Positions 52,866 through 63,416 of a DNA stretch of 64,000 nucleotides are shown here, piece after piece. A program made the position numbers and the translations under genes. The stretch is from CAXXOK01 sp963663285 (GTDB lineage Bacteria; Bacillota; Clostridia; Christensenellales; Aristaeellaceae), in NCBI GenBank assembly GCA_963663285.2, contig CAXXNI010000004.1:310001-374000 (forward strand), written 5' to 3'. The notes beneath the pieces are model-generated. The model saw only the letters and a program-made list of their open reading frames with translations. It was not told where the DNA came from and did not search any database. How positions within the stretch are numbered: the stretch's first letter is position 1; each line of letters opens with the position of its first letter.

Positions 52866-54014
52866 ATGGCCTATTTTCCATATGCGCAGATCGACTTCTT
52901 CGGCATTGTGATCCTGCTGTTGTTCTTTTTAAATCAAAAACGCTCCCGCAGCTTTGCGCTGGAAGAGCGTATGTTCAGCAACGTCACCATCACCGGCATG
53001 GGCATTTTGCTGATGGATGGCGTTCTTTGGCTGCTGGACGGGCGTGTATACCCGGGTGGGCATACGGTTTCGGTGCTGCTGACCACGTTTAGTTTCTGCA
53101 TTAACCCCATGGTGGCGTACGCGTGGTTGTTATACTGCGACCTGAGGGTGTTTTCCGACGAGAAACGGCTCGTGCGCCGGGCGCGCTGGTATGCCCTGCC
53201 GCTGATTTTGCACATGGGTATGCTGCTGGCAAACCTGTTTACCCCGCTGGTGTTTACGATTGACGCGCAAAACGTATACCACCGGGAAGCGTTTTATTGG
53301 ACATATCTTTTATCCTTCTATTTATACCTGTTTTCCGCGGCGGGGATTGTGATACGCAAAATGGCGCGTACGCAATCGCCTGTGGAACGGCGGGAATTTG
53401 TGTATATGGTGCTGTTTGTTTTTCCGCCAACAGTTGGCAGTGTAATACAATCCTTTTTTTACGGCGTTTCACTTACGTGGCCCGGCATGGTGGTTTCCAT
53501 TGTGATCGTCTATATTTACGTGCTCAACCGGCAGATTACGACGGATTCGCTTACCGGGGTAAACAACCGGCGGATGCTGAAACGGTTCCTCGATCTGAAG
53601 TTTGCCGGCGCCGGCCCGGATACGGCCCTGTTTTTGATTATGCTGGATATGGACGAGTTTAAGAGCATCAACGATAGTTACGGTCACGCCACCGGCGACC
53701 GCGCGCTGCAGCAGTTTGCGCAGATGCTGAAAAAAATATGCAACCATCGGGATTGCTTTTTAGCGCGGCTGGGCGGGGATGAATTTATCATTACGGGGGA
53801 AGATAGCGACGGCGTAATGATGGAGGAAATTGTGCAGGCTATCGGCAAAGAAACCGCGCGCTTCAACCGCACCACGCAGGAGCCTTACCGTTTTGCGGCC
53901 AGTTTAGGCATGGCACGGTACGACCCGAAAACACTGAACACCCCCGATGCGCTGCTGAGCGCTGCCGACCAGCGGATGTACCAGATGAAGCTGGATAAAA
54001 AGCTGAAGCGGTAG
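52866..54014 (+). CDS. Membrane-bound diguanylate cyclase (GGDEF)
   Basis: A 382-aa protein. The N-terminal half has about six membrane segments (for example FFGIVILLLFFLN and YLLSFYLYLFSAAGIVI), forming a membrane sensor. The C-terminal GGDEF domain (about 225-380) has TDSLTGVNNRRML, LDMDEFKSINDSYGHATGD and an intact LARLGGDEFIIT active site, so it should make cyclic di-GMP. The inhibitory RxxD site normally five residues before the motif is absent: the sequence there is NHRDCFLARLGGDEF, with H and C at the R and D positions. ATG 52866 follows AAGGGGGAG. No EAL domain. Confidence 0.92.
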   Translation: MAYFPYAQIDFFGIVILLLFFLNQKRSRSFALEERMFSNVTITGMGILLMDGVLWLLDGRVYPGGHTVSVLLTTFSFCINPMVAYAWLLYCDLRVFSDEKRLVRRARWYALPLILHMGMLLANLFTPLVFTIDAQNVYHREAFYWTYLLSFYLYLFSAAGIVIRKMARTQSPVERREFVYMVLFVFPPTVGSVIQSFFYGVSLTWPGMVVSIVIVYIYVLNRQITTDSLTGVNNRRMLKRFLDLKFAGAGPDTALFLIMLDMDEFKSINDSYGHATGDRALQQFAQMLKKICNHRDCFLARLGGDEFIITGEDSDGVMMEEIVQAIGKETARFNRTTQEPYRFAASLGMARYDPKTLNTPDALLSAADQRMYQMKLDKKLKR

Positions 54015-54098
54015 AGCGGGAAGCCGTTGGGCGTGCTGCTGGTTATTATGGCTTGCGCGTAACGAATAGAACCGGTAAGAGATGAATGGAATACAGCA

Positions 54099-54136
54099 AA
54101 CCCGCCCGTTTCCGATGAGCAGGAAACGGGCGGGTT
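54099..54136. terminator. Bidirectional terminator between the GGDEF gene and thrS
   Basis: AACCCGCCCGTTTCC (54099-54113) pairs perfectly with GGAAACGGGCGGGTT (54122-54136) around an 8-base loop. Between convergent genes it can serve both; U-tracts are short. Confidence 0.8.
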
Positions 54137-54195
54137 GCATTATGATGTGGTTTTCCGGCGCGGCGGGAATGGGATGCCCGCGGCGGAAAAGCCGC

Positions 54196-56097
<1,902 letters not shown>

Positions 56098-56134
56098 GGG
56101 TGTTTCTCCTCCTGTTGTGAGCTTGTGGTGGGGG

Positions 56135-56452
56135 TGCGGTAATAAGTGACTGCAACGACTGTTGTGGTTTGTCCCTCCTTTTCGTTTCCGGGGACAGAAA
56201 AATCCGCCCCAACGCAATTGCTTTGCGGGGACGGACGAATTGGTTTCGTTCGTGGTTCCACCCTGCTTGGAAACGGGCCTGCGGTTTACGCCATGCCTGT
56301 TCCCACTCGTTTGGAGGCGCAGTATCGCGCGCCGCACGCATCGTCGGCGGATGGTGTCCGCGCCCGGCTCTGCCCGCCGCTTGCAGCGTTTGCGGCGGTC
56401 TCTGAAGCATCGCAATGGGGCGGCGCGTTCCGCGTCATTCAATGATGTGGGT
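56135..56452 (-). promoter_or_regulatory. T-box riboswitch leader of thrS
   Basis: A leader of about 350 nt between the thrS promoter and start codon. The conserved T-box AGGGTGGAACCACG is on the minus strand at 56251-56264. Downstream of it, CCG-T-CCCC pairs with GGGGCGG, followed by ATTTTTCTG (plus coordinates 56196-56234), which is the terminator. The T-box sequence would form the antiterminator with uncharged tRNA-Thr. A specifier candidate is an ACC codon in GGACACCATCC near 56342-56352, but I cannot fold Stem I reliably by eye. Confidence 0.88.
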
Positions 56453-56482
56453 AGCATAGCACGGCCGGGCGGGGTGTGTCAA
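56453..56482 (-). promoter_or_regulatory. Promoter of the thrS leader
   Basis: On the minus strand, TTGACA (56477-56482) and TATGCT (56453-56458) are 18 bases apart, placing the transcript start near 56445, just before the T-box leader. Confidence 0.8.
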
Positions 56483-56507
56483 GGGTTTTTCCCGGCGGAA
56501 AAAACGC

Positions 56508-56537
56508 CGCAAAAGCCTGCTTTGGCAGGCTTTTGCG
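56508..56537 (-). terminator. Terminator-like hairpin between divergent promoters
   Basis: CGCAAAAGCCTGC (56508-56520) pairs perfectly with GCAGGCTTTTGCG (56525-56537) around TTTG. Read on the minus strand it is followed by GCGTTTTTTCC, a U-run. It lies between the thrS promoter and the divergent promoter at 56550, so it could block antisense or stray transcription into thrS. Confidence 0.6.
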
Positions 56538-56549
56538 AACACGTGAAAA

Positions 56550-56579
56550 TTGACAAAGCGCGGCCGGATGGAGTATAGT
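56550..56579 (+). promoter_or_regulatory. Promoter of the pseudo-sortase gene
   Basis: TTGACA (56550-56555) and TATAGT (56574-56579) are 18 bases apart. The expected transcript start is near 56586, which rules out translation starting at 56550 and supports ATG 56679 for the following gene. Confidence 0.8.
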
Positions 56580-56678
56580 AGGGGTACGTTATCAAAGCTA
56601 TACGTTCAAGCCGCCAAAATGCGGACGGAGAACGAAATATCAAACGGGTTGCATCCGCTTACGGGAGGTCGGGGGGAT

Positions 56679-59369
56679 ATGACATCGGGTGACGAAGGTC
56701 GCGCCATGCCGCCTGCCGGGCCGCAGGAAGAAGGGCAAGCGCCGCCTGCGCAAAATGAGCAGCCAAACCTGTTCAAACCCATCTCAATGGAAAACCGCAT
56801 AACCGGCAACCACCGCAGGCAGCACCGGCGCGTGCAGGGGCAACCCATGCCCGGCAGCAGCTACGGATTTTATGATGAGGTGCAGGCCGAAGGACCCGTT
56901 TCCAACCAGAGGGTGGAAGACGGGTTTTCGTATCTGCCTTCGCCGCCGCAGGATGACACCTTTTCACCATACGCACAAACGACGGGCAGCACCGGCTTTT
57001 ATCCTCCGGTTTCCGGCGTAGGGCAGCCGTATGCTACGGGTTCGTTTGCCGCGCCGGAAAGAGAACCGGGGAGAAGTACGGCGCGGTTCGCGCCGGGGGA
57101 AAGTACCACGCCTATGCGCAGTACGGGTATGCTACCGCCCTCTTCCCAACCGGATGGACTGTACCCGGTGGACAACCTGTTTTTAATCGGAAACGCCGCG
57201 CAGCCCTATACGGCTGATGTATACCCGCCCGTTTCACGGCCGGAAAACACACACCCGGCGGAGGAATCGTTTTTCACCGGACATGCCGGACAGCCCTATA
57301 CCGCAGGCAGCGTTCCGCCTTCTTTGCCGCAAAGTGCGCCGCACAGGGCGGAGGAAGCCTACGCGCCGGAACGCGCGGGGCAGCCGTATGCTGCGGGTTC
57401 GTTTGCTTTGCCGGAAAGAGAACCGGATTATGACACGGCACGCTTTACACCGGGGGAGAGAACGGCGCCGCTGTATGGCACGGGCGTATTCCCGCCTGTT
57501 TCGCAGCCGGAGGAAACGTATGCGGCAGAGAATCCGTTTTTAGCCGAAAACGCCGCGAAGCCTTATACCGCAGGAAGTGTTACGCCCGCCGTGCCGCAGG
57601 GCGCGCCGCACGCGGCAAAAAAGAAGTACCCGCCCGAATACGCGGGGCAGTTGTATGCGACGGGCTCGTTTACCATGCCGGAAAGAGAGCCGGAGCTTGG
57701 CGCGGAGCGCTTCGCGCCGCCCGAGAGCGCAGGGCAATATAACACGGACATATATCCGCCTGCTTCTATGTTGGAGGAAACGTATCCGGTGGAGAACGGG
57801 GAACAATATACGCAAGGCACATATACCCCGCTCGCGCCGGAGGCGCAGCCGGGTACAGACGATAGCGGTGCGGATGACCCATGGGTAGCGCTGGGGTGGA
57901 AAGCCCCCAAGTCCGGGCGGGAGGAAACACCGCCGGGGCGGAGCCTCGCGGATCGGCTGCCTGTGCGGGAGGAGAGCTATTACACCTTCCCTGATACGCA
58001 TGTAACCATGGAGGATTCCATCAGCGAAGCAGCTGTGGCAGGGCGGACTGCGCCCTCCGGCCGCTCCTTTGCTGTCCGCGGGGGAACGACGGCTCCCTTT
58101 GCGCCTGCCGGGGAAAACGGCATGGGCGGCGTAACCGGGGCGTTTAGCGCGCCGCCGACCCAGCCGTACCCGGCTGCCGACCCCTTTTTCACCGCGCAGA
58201 CGGACAGGCGTGCCCCGCAGGATACATTGCCGTTTTCCGCAAGCCGCCGGTCTGCGCCATACGATGCCGTGCCACCTGCGCCTCCGATGCCCCCCCTGCC
58301 CCCGGAGGACCGGCAGGGGCCGCCGGAAATGCCGCACGGGGAGGAACAGCCGCATACGCTGGGGTCCTGGATGCGCTATTCGTGGCGTATGGCGTTGCTA
58401 ATCGCCTGCGCGCTGGCCATAGGGCTGGCGGGCATTGAAGTGGCGAAAATGGTTGGCAGCCTGATGACCAACGAAAAGCAGGTTGCCAAGACCCGGGAGG
58501 AATACTTTGCGCTGGCAGGCGTCGGTACGGACGCGCCCATCAGCGGGGTGGAGCTGCTGCCCGCCGGGCAGACCTACGCGCCGACCGCGACGCCGCAGGT
58601 TGTGCGCACCCCCACGCCCGCCCCCCGCATTAACCAGAACGATCCGCTCATTGGCGTGCTGGACGGCGGCAATACCGCGGATACACAGGCGGAAACGCCT
58701 ACGGCAACCACAGCGGCGCGCAGCAAGCTGACCCAATACCCGGATAACCCGCTCTTAAACATTCGGGACGCGTTTACCAAGCTGCGCCAGCAAAACGGGG
58801 ATGTGATCGGGCTGCTGACCATTGACGGCGTGCTGGAAGAAACCGTGGTGCAGCGCAACAATACCTATTACCTGACCCACAATGCAAGAGGGCTGTACGG
58901 CGCGGGCGGCGCGATTTTTGTGGATGAAAGCATTACGCTGAAAAAACCGCCGGAAAACCTGCTGCTGCGCGGGCAGGTGACGGTGGAGGGCAAGCTGTTT
59001 GCGCCGCTGATGCAATATGGCCAGTCGGGCACTGCGTTTATTGCCCAGCACGGCATTATCCGGTGTGACACGATTTACGAGGAGGCGTTGTACGTGGTGT
59101 TTGCCGTCATTCATGCCGACAGCAACACCACATCCGGCGAGTACTTTAACTACGGCGGTTATACCACCTTCCAAAACGACAGCCAGATGCTAAGTTTCGT
59201 GCAAAACGCGCGGGCGCACAGCATTTGCAATATCGATGTGGATGTGCAGGCGACCGACCGGCTGCTTACACTGGCTTGCGTTCCCAGGGACGGCGAAACC
59301 GCCAGCTGGGTGCTTTTGTGCCGCAAGCTGCGCAGCGGGGAAACAGCGGGATACATACAAAAGCAGTAG
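56679..59369 (+). CDS. Pro-rich repeat membrane protein with degenerate sortase B-like domain
   Basis: An 896-aa protein. The ATG at 56679 (MTSGDEGRAM) follows GGGAGG and GGGGGG; earlier in-frame starts overlap the promoter. Residues 1-560 are low-complexity, rich in Pro, Ala, Glu and Tyr, with repeated units such as GQPYATGSF...PEREP (near residues 114, 234 and 322). They interleave with PYTAGSV...P units. One membrane helix (RMALLIACALAIGLAGIEVA) lies at about 567-588, so the repeat region is probably cytoplasmic. The C-terminal 210 residues look like class B sortase: NGDVIGLLTIDG, VVQRNNTYYLTHN, GGAIFVDESI, LFAPLMQYGQSG and RLLTLACV. At the catalytic sites the expected His is Q766, the Cys is displaced by one position (C867), and the Arg position appears to be Ser. 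It is probably a non-catalytic pseudo-sortase. Confidence 0.75.
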   Translation: MTSGDEGRAMPPAGPQEEGQAPPAQNEQPNLFKPISMENRITGNHRRQHRRVQGQPMPGSSYGFYDEVQAEGPVSNQRVEDGFSYLPSPPQDDTFSPYAQTTGSTGFYPPVSGVGQPYATGSFAAPEREPGRSTARFAPGESTTPMRSTGMLPPSSQPDGLYPVDNLFLIGNAAQPYTADVYPPVSRPENTHPAEESFFTGHAGQPYTAGSVPPSLPQSAPHRAEEAYAPERAGQPYAAGSFALPEREPDYDTARFTPGERTAPLYGTGVFPPVSQPEETYAAENPFLAENAAKPYTAGSVTPAVPQGAPHAAKKKYPPEYAGQLYATGSFTMPEREPELGAERFAPPESAGQYNTDIYPPASMLEETYPVENGEQYTQGTYTPLAPEAQPGTDDSGADDPWVALGWKAPKSGREETPPGRSLADRLPVREESYYTFPDTHVTMEDSISEAAVAGRTAPSGRSFAVRGGTTAPFAPAGENGMGGVTGAFSAPPTQPYPAADPFFTAQTDRRAPQDTLPFSASRRSAPYDAVPPAPPMPPLPPEDRQGPPEMPHGEEQPHTLGSWMRYSWRMALLIACALAIGLAGIEVAKMVGSLMTNEKQVAKTREEYFALAGVGTDAPISGVELLPAGQTYAPTATPQVVRTPTPAPRINQNDPLIGVLDGGNTADTQAETPTATTAARSKLTQYPDNPLLNIRDAFTKLRQQNGDVIGLLTIDGVLEETVVQRNNTYYLTHNARGLYGAGGAIFVDESITLKKPPENLLLRGQVTVEGKLFAPLMQYGQSGTAFIAQHGIIRCDTIYEEALYVVFAVIHADSNTTSGEYFNYGGYTTFQNDSQMLSFVQNARAHSICNIDVDVQATDRLLTLACVPRDGETASWVLLCRKLRSGETAGYIQKQ

Positions 59370-59485
59370 CGCCGCCTGTAAAAAGAAAAAGGGATACACA
59401 TCTTTGGCGGCGAATTTCAGCGGAGAGACGGCGTACAACCGCCAATGCCCGCGCGACGCGCGGCTGACAAACAAGGAGGAACAGG

Positions 59486-60739
59486 ATGCAGAATCTTTAT
59501 CTTCATACCGGCGAAATTCTTTTGCCCGCACCGGGCGTAGACCCGACTGCGTGGGCTTGCGTCGCCTGCGACCAGTTTACCTCGCAGCCGGAATACTGGC
59601 AGGAAGCGGCGGCGTTTGTGGGCGATCGCCCCAGCACGCTCAAGCTGATTGTGCCGGAAGCACAGCTGGATAAGGCGGCGGCACTGGTACCGCAGATACA
59701 CCAGAATATGCAAAACTACCTGGCGCAGGGAGTGCTGACCCCCGGCGTAGCCAACGGGTTTATTTTAACCGAGCGCAGCACCGGCAGCGGCGCGCGTGTC
59801 GGCCTTGTGCTGCTATTGGACTTGGAAGGGTACGATTACCGCGCGGGCACACATCCGCCTGTGCGCGCGACCGAAGGCACCATACTGGAGCGGATTCCTC
59901 CGCGGCTGGCGGTGCGCCGCGGCGGTGCGCTGGAGCTGAGCCATGTGCTGATGCTGATTGACGACCCGATGATGAGCGTGGTGGAACCGCTGTACGACAA
60001 ACGCGCCGACCTGCAAAAACTGTACGATTTCCCGCTGATGATGAACGGCGGCCACCTGACCGGCTATGCCGTAACAGACGACAAAGACATACAGGGCGTA
60101 TACGCTGCGCTGGAAACGCTGAAAAACCGGTTAACGGGTGACTTGCTCTACGCCGTGGGCGACGGCAACCACAGCCTCGCGACCGCCAAGGCGTACTGGG
60201 AGGAGATCAAGCCCACGCTTTCTGCCGATGAGCAGGCCAGCCACCCCGCGCGCTTTGCGCTGATCGAGCTGGAAAACATACACGATGACGCGCTGGTGTT
60301 TGAGCCGATCCACCGTGTGCTGTACGGCTACGACGGCGATACCCTGCTGGACGAGATGGCTGCCTATGCCGCGCAAAAAGGCTGGTCGCTGGCCGGCGGC
60401 GAGGATGAGCAGAGCATGGACGTTGTGTTTGAGGGCAAGGAAGTGCGCCTGAGCATCACCGGCACGCTCTATCCGCTGACGGTAGGCACCTTGCAGGCGT
60501 TTTTGGACGACTGGATGCCCGCCCACCCCGAAACGCGGCTGGACTATGTGCACGGCGAAGCGGCGGTGCGCAAGCTGACGGCGGGGGAAAAGGCCGTCGG
60601 TTTCCTGCTGCCCGCAATGCCCAAGGATTTGCTGTTCCCGGCGGTGGAACAGCAGGGCTCGCTGCCGCGTAAAACCTTCAGCATGGGCGAAGCCCATGAA
60701 AAACGCTACTACATGGAGGTACGCAAGCTCGCCCGATAA
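59486..60739 (+). CDS. DUF1015 family protein
   Basis: A 417-aa cytosolic protein with the DUF1015 hallmark VGDGNHSLATAKAYWE near residue 225 (family pattern DGNHR/S-x-x-A). The N-terminus (ILLPAPGVDPTAWACVACDQ, then FTSQPEYW) and the C-terminal MPKDLLFPAVEQQGSLPRKT with MGEAHEKRYYMEVRKL also fit. The family is widespread in Clostridia and often encoded near serine/phosphoglycerate metabolism genes; its biochemical role is not established to my knowledge. ATG 59486 follows AAGGAGGAACAGG. Confidence 0.88.
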   Translation: MQNLYLHTGEILLPAPGVDPTAWACVACDQFTSQPEYWQEAAAFVGDRPSTLKLIVPEAQLDKAAALVPQIHQNMQNYLAQGVLTPGVANGFILTERSTGSGARVGLVLLLDLEGYDYRAGTHPPVRATEGTILERIPPRLAVRRGGALELSHVLMLIDDPMMSVVEPLYDKRADLQKLYDFPLMMNGGHLTGYAVTDDKDIQGVYAALETLKNRLTGDLLYAVGDGNHSLATAKAYWEEIKPTLSADEQASHPARFALIELENIHDDALVFEPIHRVLYGYDGDTLLDEMAAYAAQKGWSLAGGEDEQSMDVVFEGKEVRLSITGTLYPLTVGTLQAFLDDWMPAHPETRLDYVHGEAAVRKLTAGEKAVGFLLPAMPKDLLFPAVEQQGSLPRKTFSMGEAHEKRYYMEVRKLAR

Positions 60740-60753
60740 CCCTGATCTTTTCG

Positions 60754-60795
60754 CGCGCTCCCGCGGCAGCTGTTTGCCGCAGGGGGCGCGTTTTG
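60754..60795 (+). terminator. Terminator after the DUF1015 gene
   Basis: CGCGC-CCC-GCGGCA pairs with TGCCGC-AGGG-GGCGCG, followed by TTTTG (to 60795). A strong GC stem with a short U-tract. Confidence 0.75.
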
Positions 60796-60947
60796 CTCCC
60801 CTTGGATGGAAAATGTATACTTTTTCTGTCTGCGGCAGGCAAAACGTGCAAACGCGCGGCGCGTGGAAAACGGCGGCAGTAAAGGGTTGATTTTAGGACA
60901 AAAGGAAAAATTGACCGAAAAACGGACAAAAGATACAACAAAAACGC

Positions 60948-60993
60948 TTGACAACAGACTGCATAGCATTCATAATTACTGCATAAATATTCA
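60948..60993 (+). promoter_or_regulatory. arg operon promoter with ArgR/AhrC-type box
   Basis: TTGACA (60948-60953) and CATAAT (60971-60976) are 17 bases apart. TGCATAAATATTCA (60980-60993) lies just downstream and matches the ARG-box pattern, with another half-site, GCATTCATAAT, overlapping the -10. ArgR/AhrC with arginine would block transcription of argGCJ. The rest of the 268-bp gap holds only the upstream terminator. Confidence 0.7.
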
Positions 60994-61007
60994 AGGAGGC
61001 AACCACC

Positions 61008-62240
61008 ATGGCCGTAAAGTCCAACAAAGAGATTAAAAAAGTAGTACTCGCCTATTCCGGCGGGCTGGATACATCCATTATTATTCCGTGGCTCAAGGAG
61101 AACTACAACAACTGCGAAGTGATCGCTGTTTCCGGCGACGTAGGGCAGGGCACCGAGCTGGACGGGCTGGAAGAAAAAGCCCTCAAGACCGGCGCGAGCA
61201 AGCTGTACGTGGAGGACTTGAAAGAAGAGTTCATTACCGATTACATTTACCCCACCATGCAGGCGGGCGCGGTGTATGAGGGCGACTACCTGCTGGGCAC
61301 CAGCTTTGCACGGCCCATCATCGCCAAGCGGATTGTGGAAATCGCGCTGGACGAGGGTGCGGACGCCATTTGCCACGGCTGCACCGGCAAGGGCAACGAT
61401 CAGGTGCGGTTCGAGCTGACCATCAAGGCATTTGCCCCGGATATGGCGATTATCGCGCCGTGGCGGGAGTGGGACATCAAGAGCCGTGAAGAGGAAATCG
61501 CCTATGCCGAGGCGCACGAGATTCCGCTGAAGATTAACCGTGAAACCAACTACAGCAAGGATAAGAACCTGTGGCACCTTTCCCACGAGGGCTTGGATCT
61601 GGAAGATCCGGCCAACGAGCCGCAGTACAACAAGCCCGGCTTTTTGGAGATGAGCGTCAGCCCCGAGCAGGCGCCCGACACCCCCACCTATGTGAAGATC
61701 GCCTTTGAAAAGGGCGTGCCCGTATCGGTGGACGGCGAAAAGCTGGCTCCCATCGCGCTGGTGGACAAGCTGAACAAGCTGGGCGGCGCCAACGGCGTAG
61801 GCCTGGTGGACCTGGTGGAAAACCGGCTGGTGGGCATGAAGAGCCGCGGCGTGTATGAAACGCCGGGCGGCACCATCCTGTACAAGGCGCATCAGGTGCT
61901 GGAAACCCTGTGCCTGGATCGCGACACCCAGCACTATAAAGCGGTAATCGCCAACAAGTTTGCGGATTTGGTATACTTCGGCCAGTGGTTCACCCCGCTA
62001 CGCGAAGCGCTTTCCGCTTTTGTAACCAGCACGCAGCAGCACGTGACCGGCGAGGTGACGCTGAAACTGTACAAGGGCAACATGATCAACGCGGGCGTAA
62101 CAAGCCCCTACAGCCTGTACAGCGAAGAGATTGCCACCTTCAGCGAGGACCACGTTTACGACCAGAAAGACGCGGAAGGGTTTATTAACCTGTTTGGTCT
62201 GCCCATCGCGGTGCAGGCGAAAATGCAAAAGAAGGCGTAA
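61008..62240 (+). CDS. argG: Argininosuccinate synthase
   Basis: Joins citrulline and aspartate with ATP in arginine synthesis. The 410 aa match the family. The N-terminal PP-loop motif is VVLAYSGGLDTSIIIPWLKE. Other signatures are VSGDVGQGTELDGLEEKA, SFARPIIAKRIVEIA, GCTGKGNDQVRFELT and EAHEIPLKINRETNYSKDKN. The ATG has CAAGGAGGC upstream. It begins an argG-argC-argJ operon under an ARG-box promoter; argH is not adjacent. Confidence 0.97.
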   Translation: MAVKSNKEIKKVVLAYSGGLDTSIIIPWLKENYNNCEVIAVSGDVGQGTELDGLEEKALKTGASKLYVEDLKEEFITDYIYPTMQAGAVYEGDYLLGTSFARPIIAKRIVEIALDEGADAICHGCTGKGNDQVRFELTIKAFAPDMAIIAPWREWDIKSREEEIAYAEAHEIPLKINRETNYSKDKNLWHLSHEGLDLEDPANEPQYNKPGFLEMSVSPEQAPDTPTYVKIAFEKGVPVSVDGEKLAPIALVDKLNKLGGANGVGLVDLVENRLVGMKSRGVYETPGGTILYKAHQVLETLCLDRDTQHYKAVIANKFADLVYFGQWFTPLREALSAFVTSTQQHVTGEVTLKLYKGNMINAGVTSPYSLYSEEIATFSEDHVYDQKDAEGFINLFGLPIAVQAKMQKKA

Positions 62241-62379
62241 AACCCTTATGATTCCGGCGTTTCCGGGCTGCGGCCGCTCCATGCGCAACACATGGGGCGG
62301 CGAGCCGTTTCCGGGAATAGCCTCATCGCGGCGGGGCAAGCCCGCGGCAAACGACCCGATGAACAAGGATGGGGTAAAG

Positions 62380-63312
62380 ATGACGAAGGTATTTATCAAC
62401 GGCGGCAGCGGCACGACCGGCCTGCGGATTGTAGAGCGGCTGCAAGACCGCGCGGACATTACGCTGGTTGCCCTGCCGGATGTGCAGCGCAAGGATACGG
62501 ATGCGCAAGCCGCGCTGGCCGCACAGGCGGATATAACCTTCCTGTGCCTGCCGGATGATGCCAGCCGCGCGCTGATTGCGAAGCTGGGTGATACGGCGGG
62601 AAAGGTGCTGGATACCAGCACGGCGTTCCGTACCGACAAGCGCTTTGCCTACGGCTTTGCGGAGCTGTCGGATAAACACCTTGCCGCCATCCAAACAGCC
62701 AACCGCGTAGCGGTGCCCGGCTGCCACGCCAGCGGCGCGATTGCGCTTTTGTATCCGCTGGTAAAGGCGGGCGTGCTATCCGCCGATGCGGCGGTGAGCC
62801 TGACCTCGCTTACGGGGTACAGCGGCGGCGGTAAAAAGATGATTGCCGAGTACGAGGCGCAGGAGCGAAGCACGGCGCTGGACAGCCCGCGCCCCTACGC
62901 CGTCGGGCAGACGCACAAGCATCTGCCGGAGATTACCCATGTTTGCGGACTTACGCAAAAGCCGGTGTTTCAGCCGATTGTGGCGGATTATTACAGCGGC
63001 ATGCTGGTATCCCTGCCCCTGCACAGCGCCATGCTCAGCGGCGCGCAAACGCCGGAGACGCTGACGGCGCTGTATGAGGCGCATTACGCAAACCAGCCCC
63101 TGATGCGCGTGCTTGCGCCCAATGCCGAACCGTTTCTTTCGGCGGGGGCAATGGCGGGCCGCGACAGCATGGAGCTGATGGTAACGGGCAACGACGAGAG
63201 GATGATCCTCTGCGCCCGGTTTGACAATCTGGGCAAAGGCGCCAGCGGCGCGGCCATCCAGTGCATGAACCTGATGCTCGGGCTTTCGCCTACGACCGGC
63301 TTAAGCCTGTAA
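62380..63312 (+). CDS. argC: N-acetyl-gamma-glutamyl-phosphate reductase (type 2, short form)
   Basis: The NADPH-dependent reductase of arginine synthesis, 310 aa, matching the shorter ArgC type. MTKVFINGGSGTTGLRIVER gives the cofactor loop (GGSGTTG). The catalytic cysteine is in VAVPGCHASGAIALLYPL, and HKHLPEI and the C-terminal NLGKGASGAAIQCMNLMLG are family features. ATG 62380 follows AAGGATGGGG. The frame extends upstream to 62131 within argG but those starts are not credible. It continues the arginine operon. Confidence 0.94.
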   Translation: MTKVFINGGSGTTGLRIVERLQDRADITLVALPDVQRKDTDAQAALAAQADITFLCLPDDASRALIAKLGDTAGKVLDTSTAFRTDKRFAYGFAELSDKHLAAIQTANRVAVPGCHASGAIALLYPLVKAGVLSADAAVSLTSLTGYSGGGKKMIAEYEAQERSTALDSPRPYAVGQTHKHLPEITHVCGLTQKPVFQPIVADYYSGMLVSLPLHSAMLSGAQTPETLTALYEAHYANQPLMRVLAPNAEPFLSAGAMAGRDSMELMVTGNDERMILCARFDNLGKGASGAAIQCMNLMLGLSPTTGLSL

Positions 63313-63416
63313 CCCCGGCGGAGAAAGCCGCCGCGCGCGGCGCGGAGGGGCGCATTTACCGTAAGCCGGGCATGATGACCGGGTATTTGCCGGTTGACCG
63401 ATGAAGGAGTATGATT

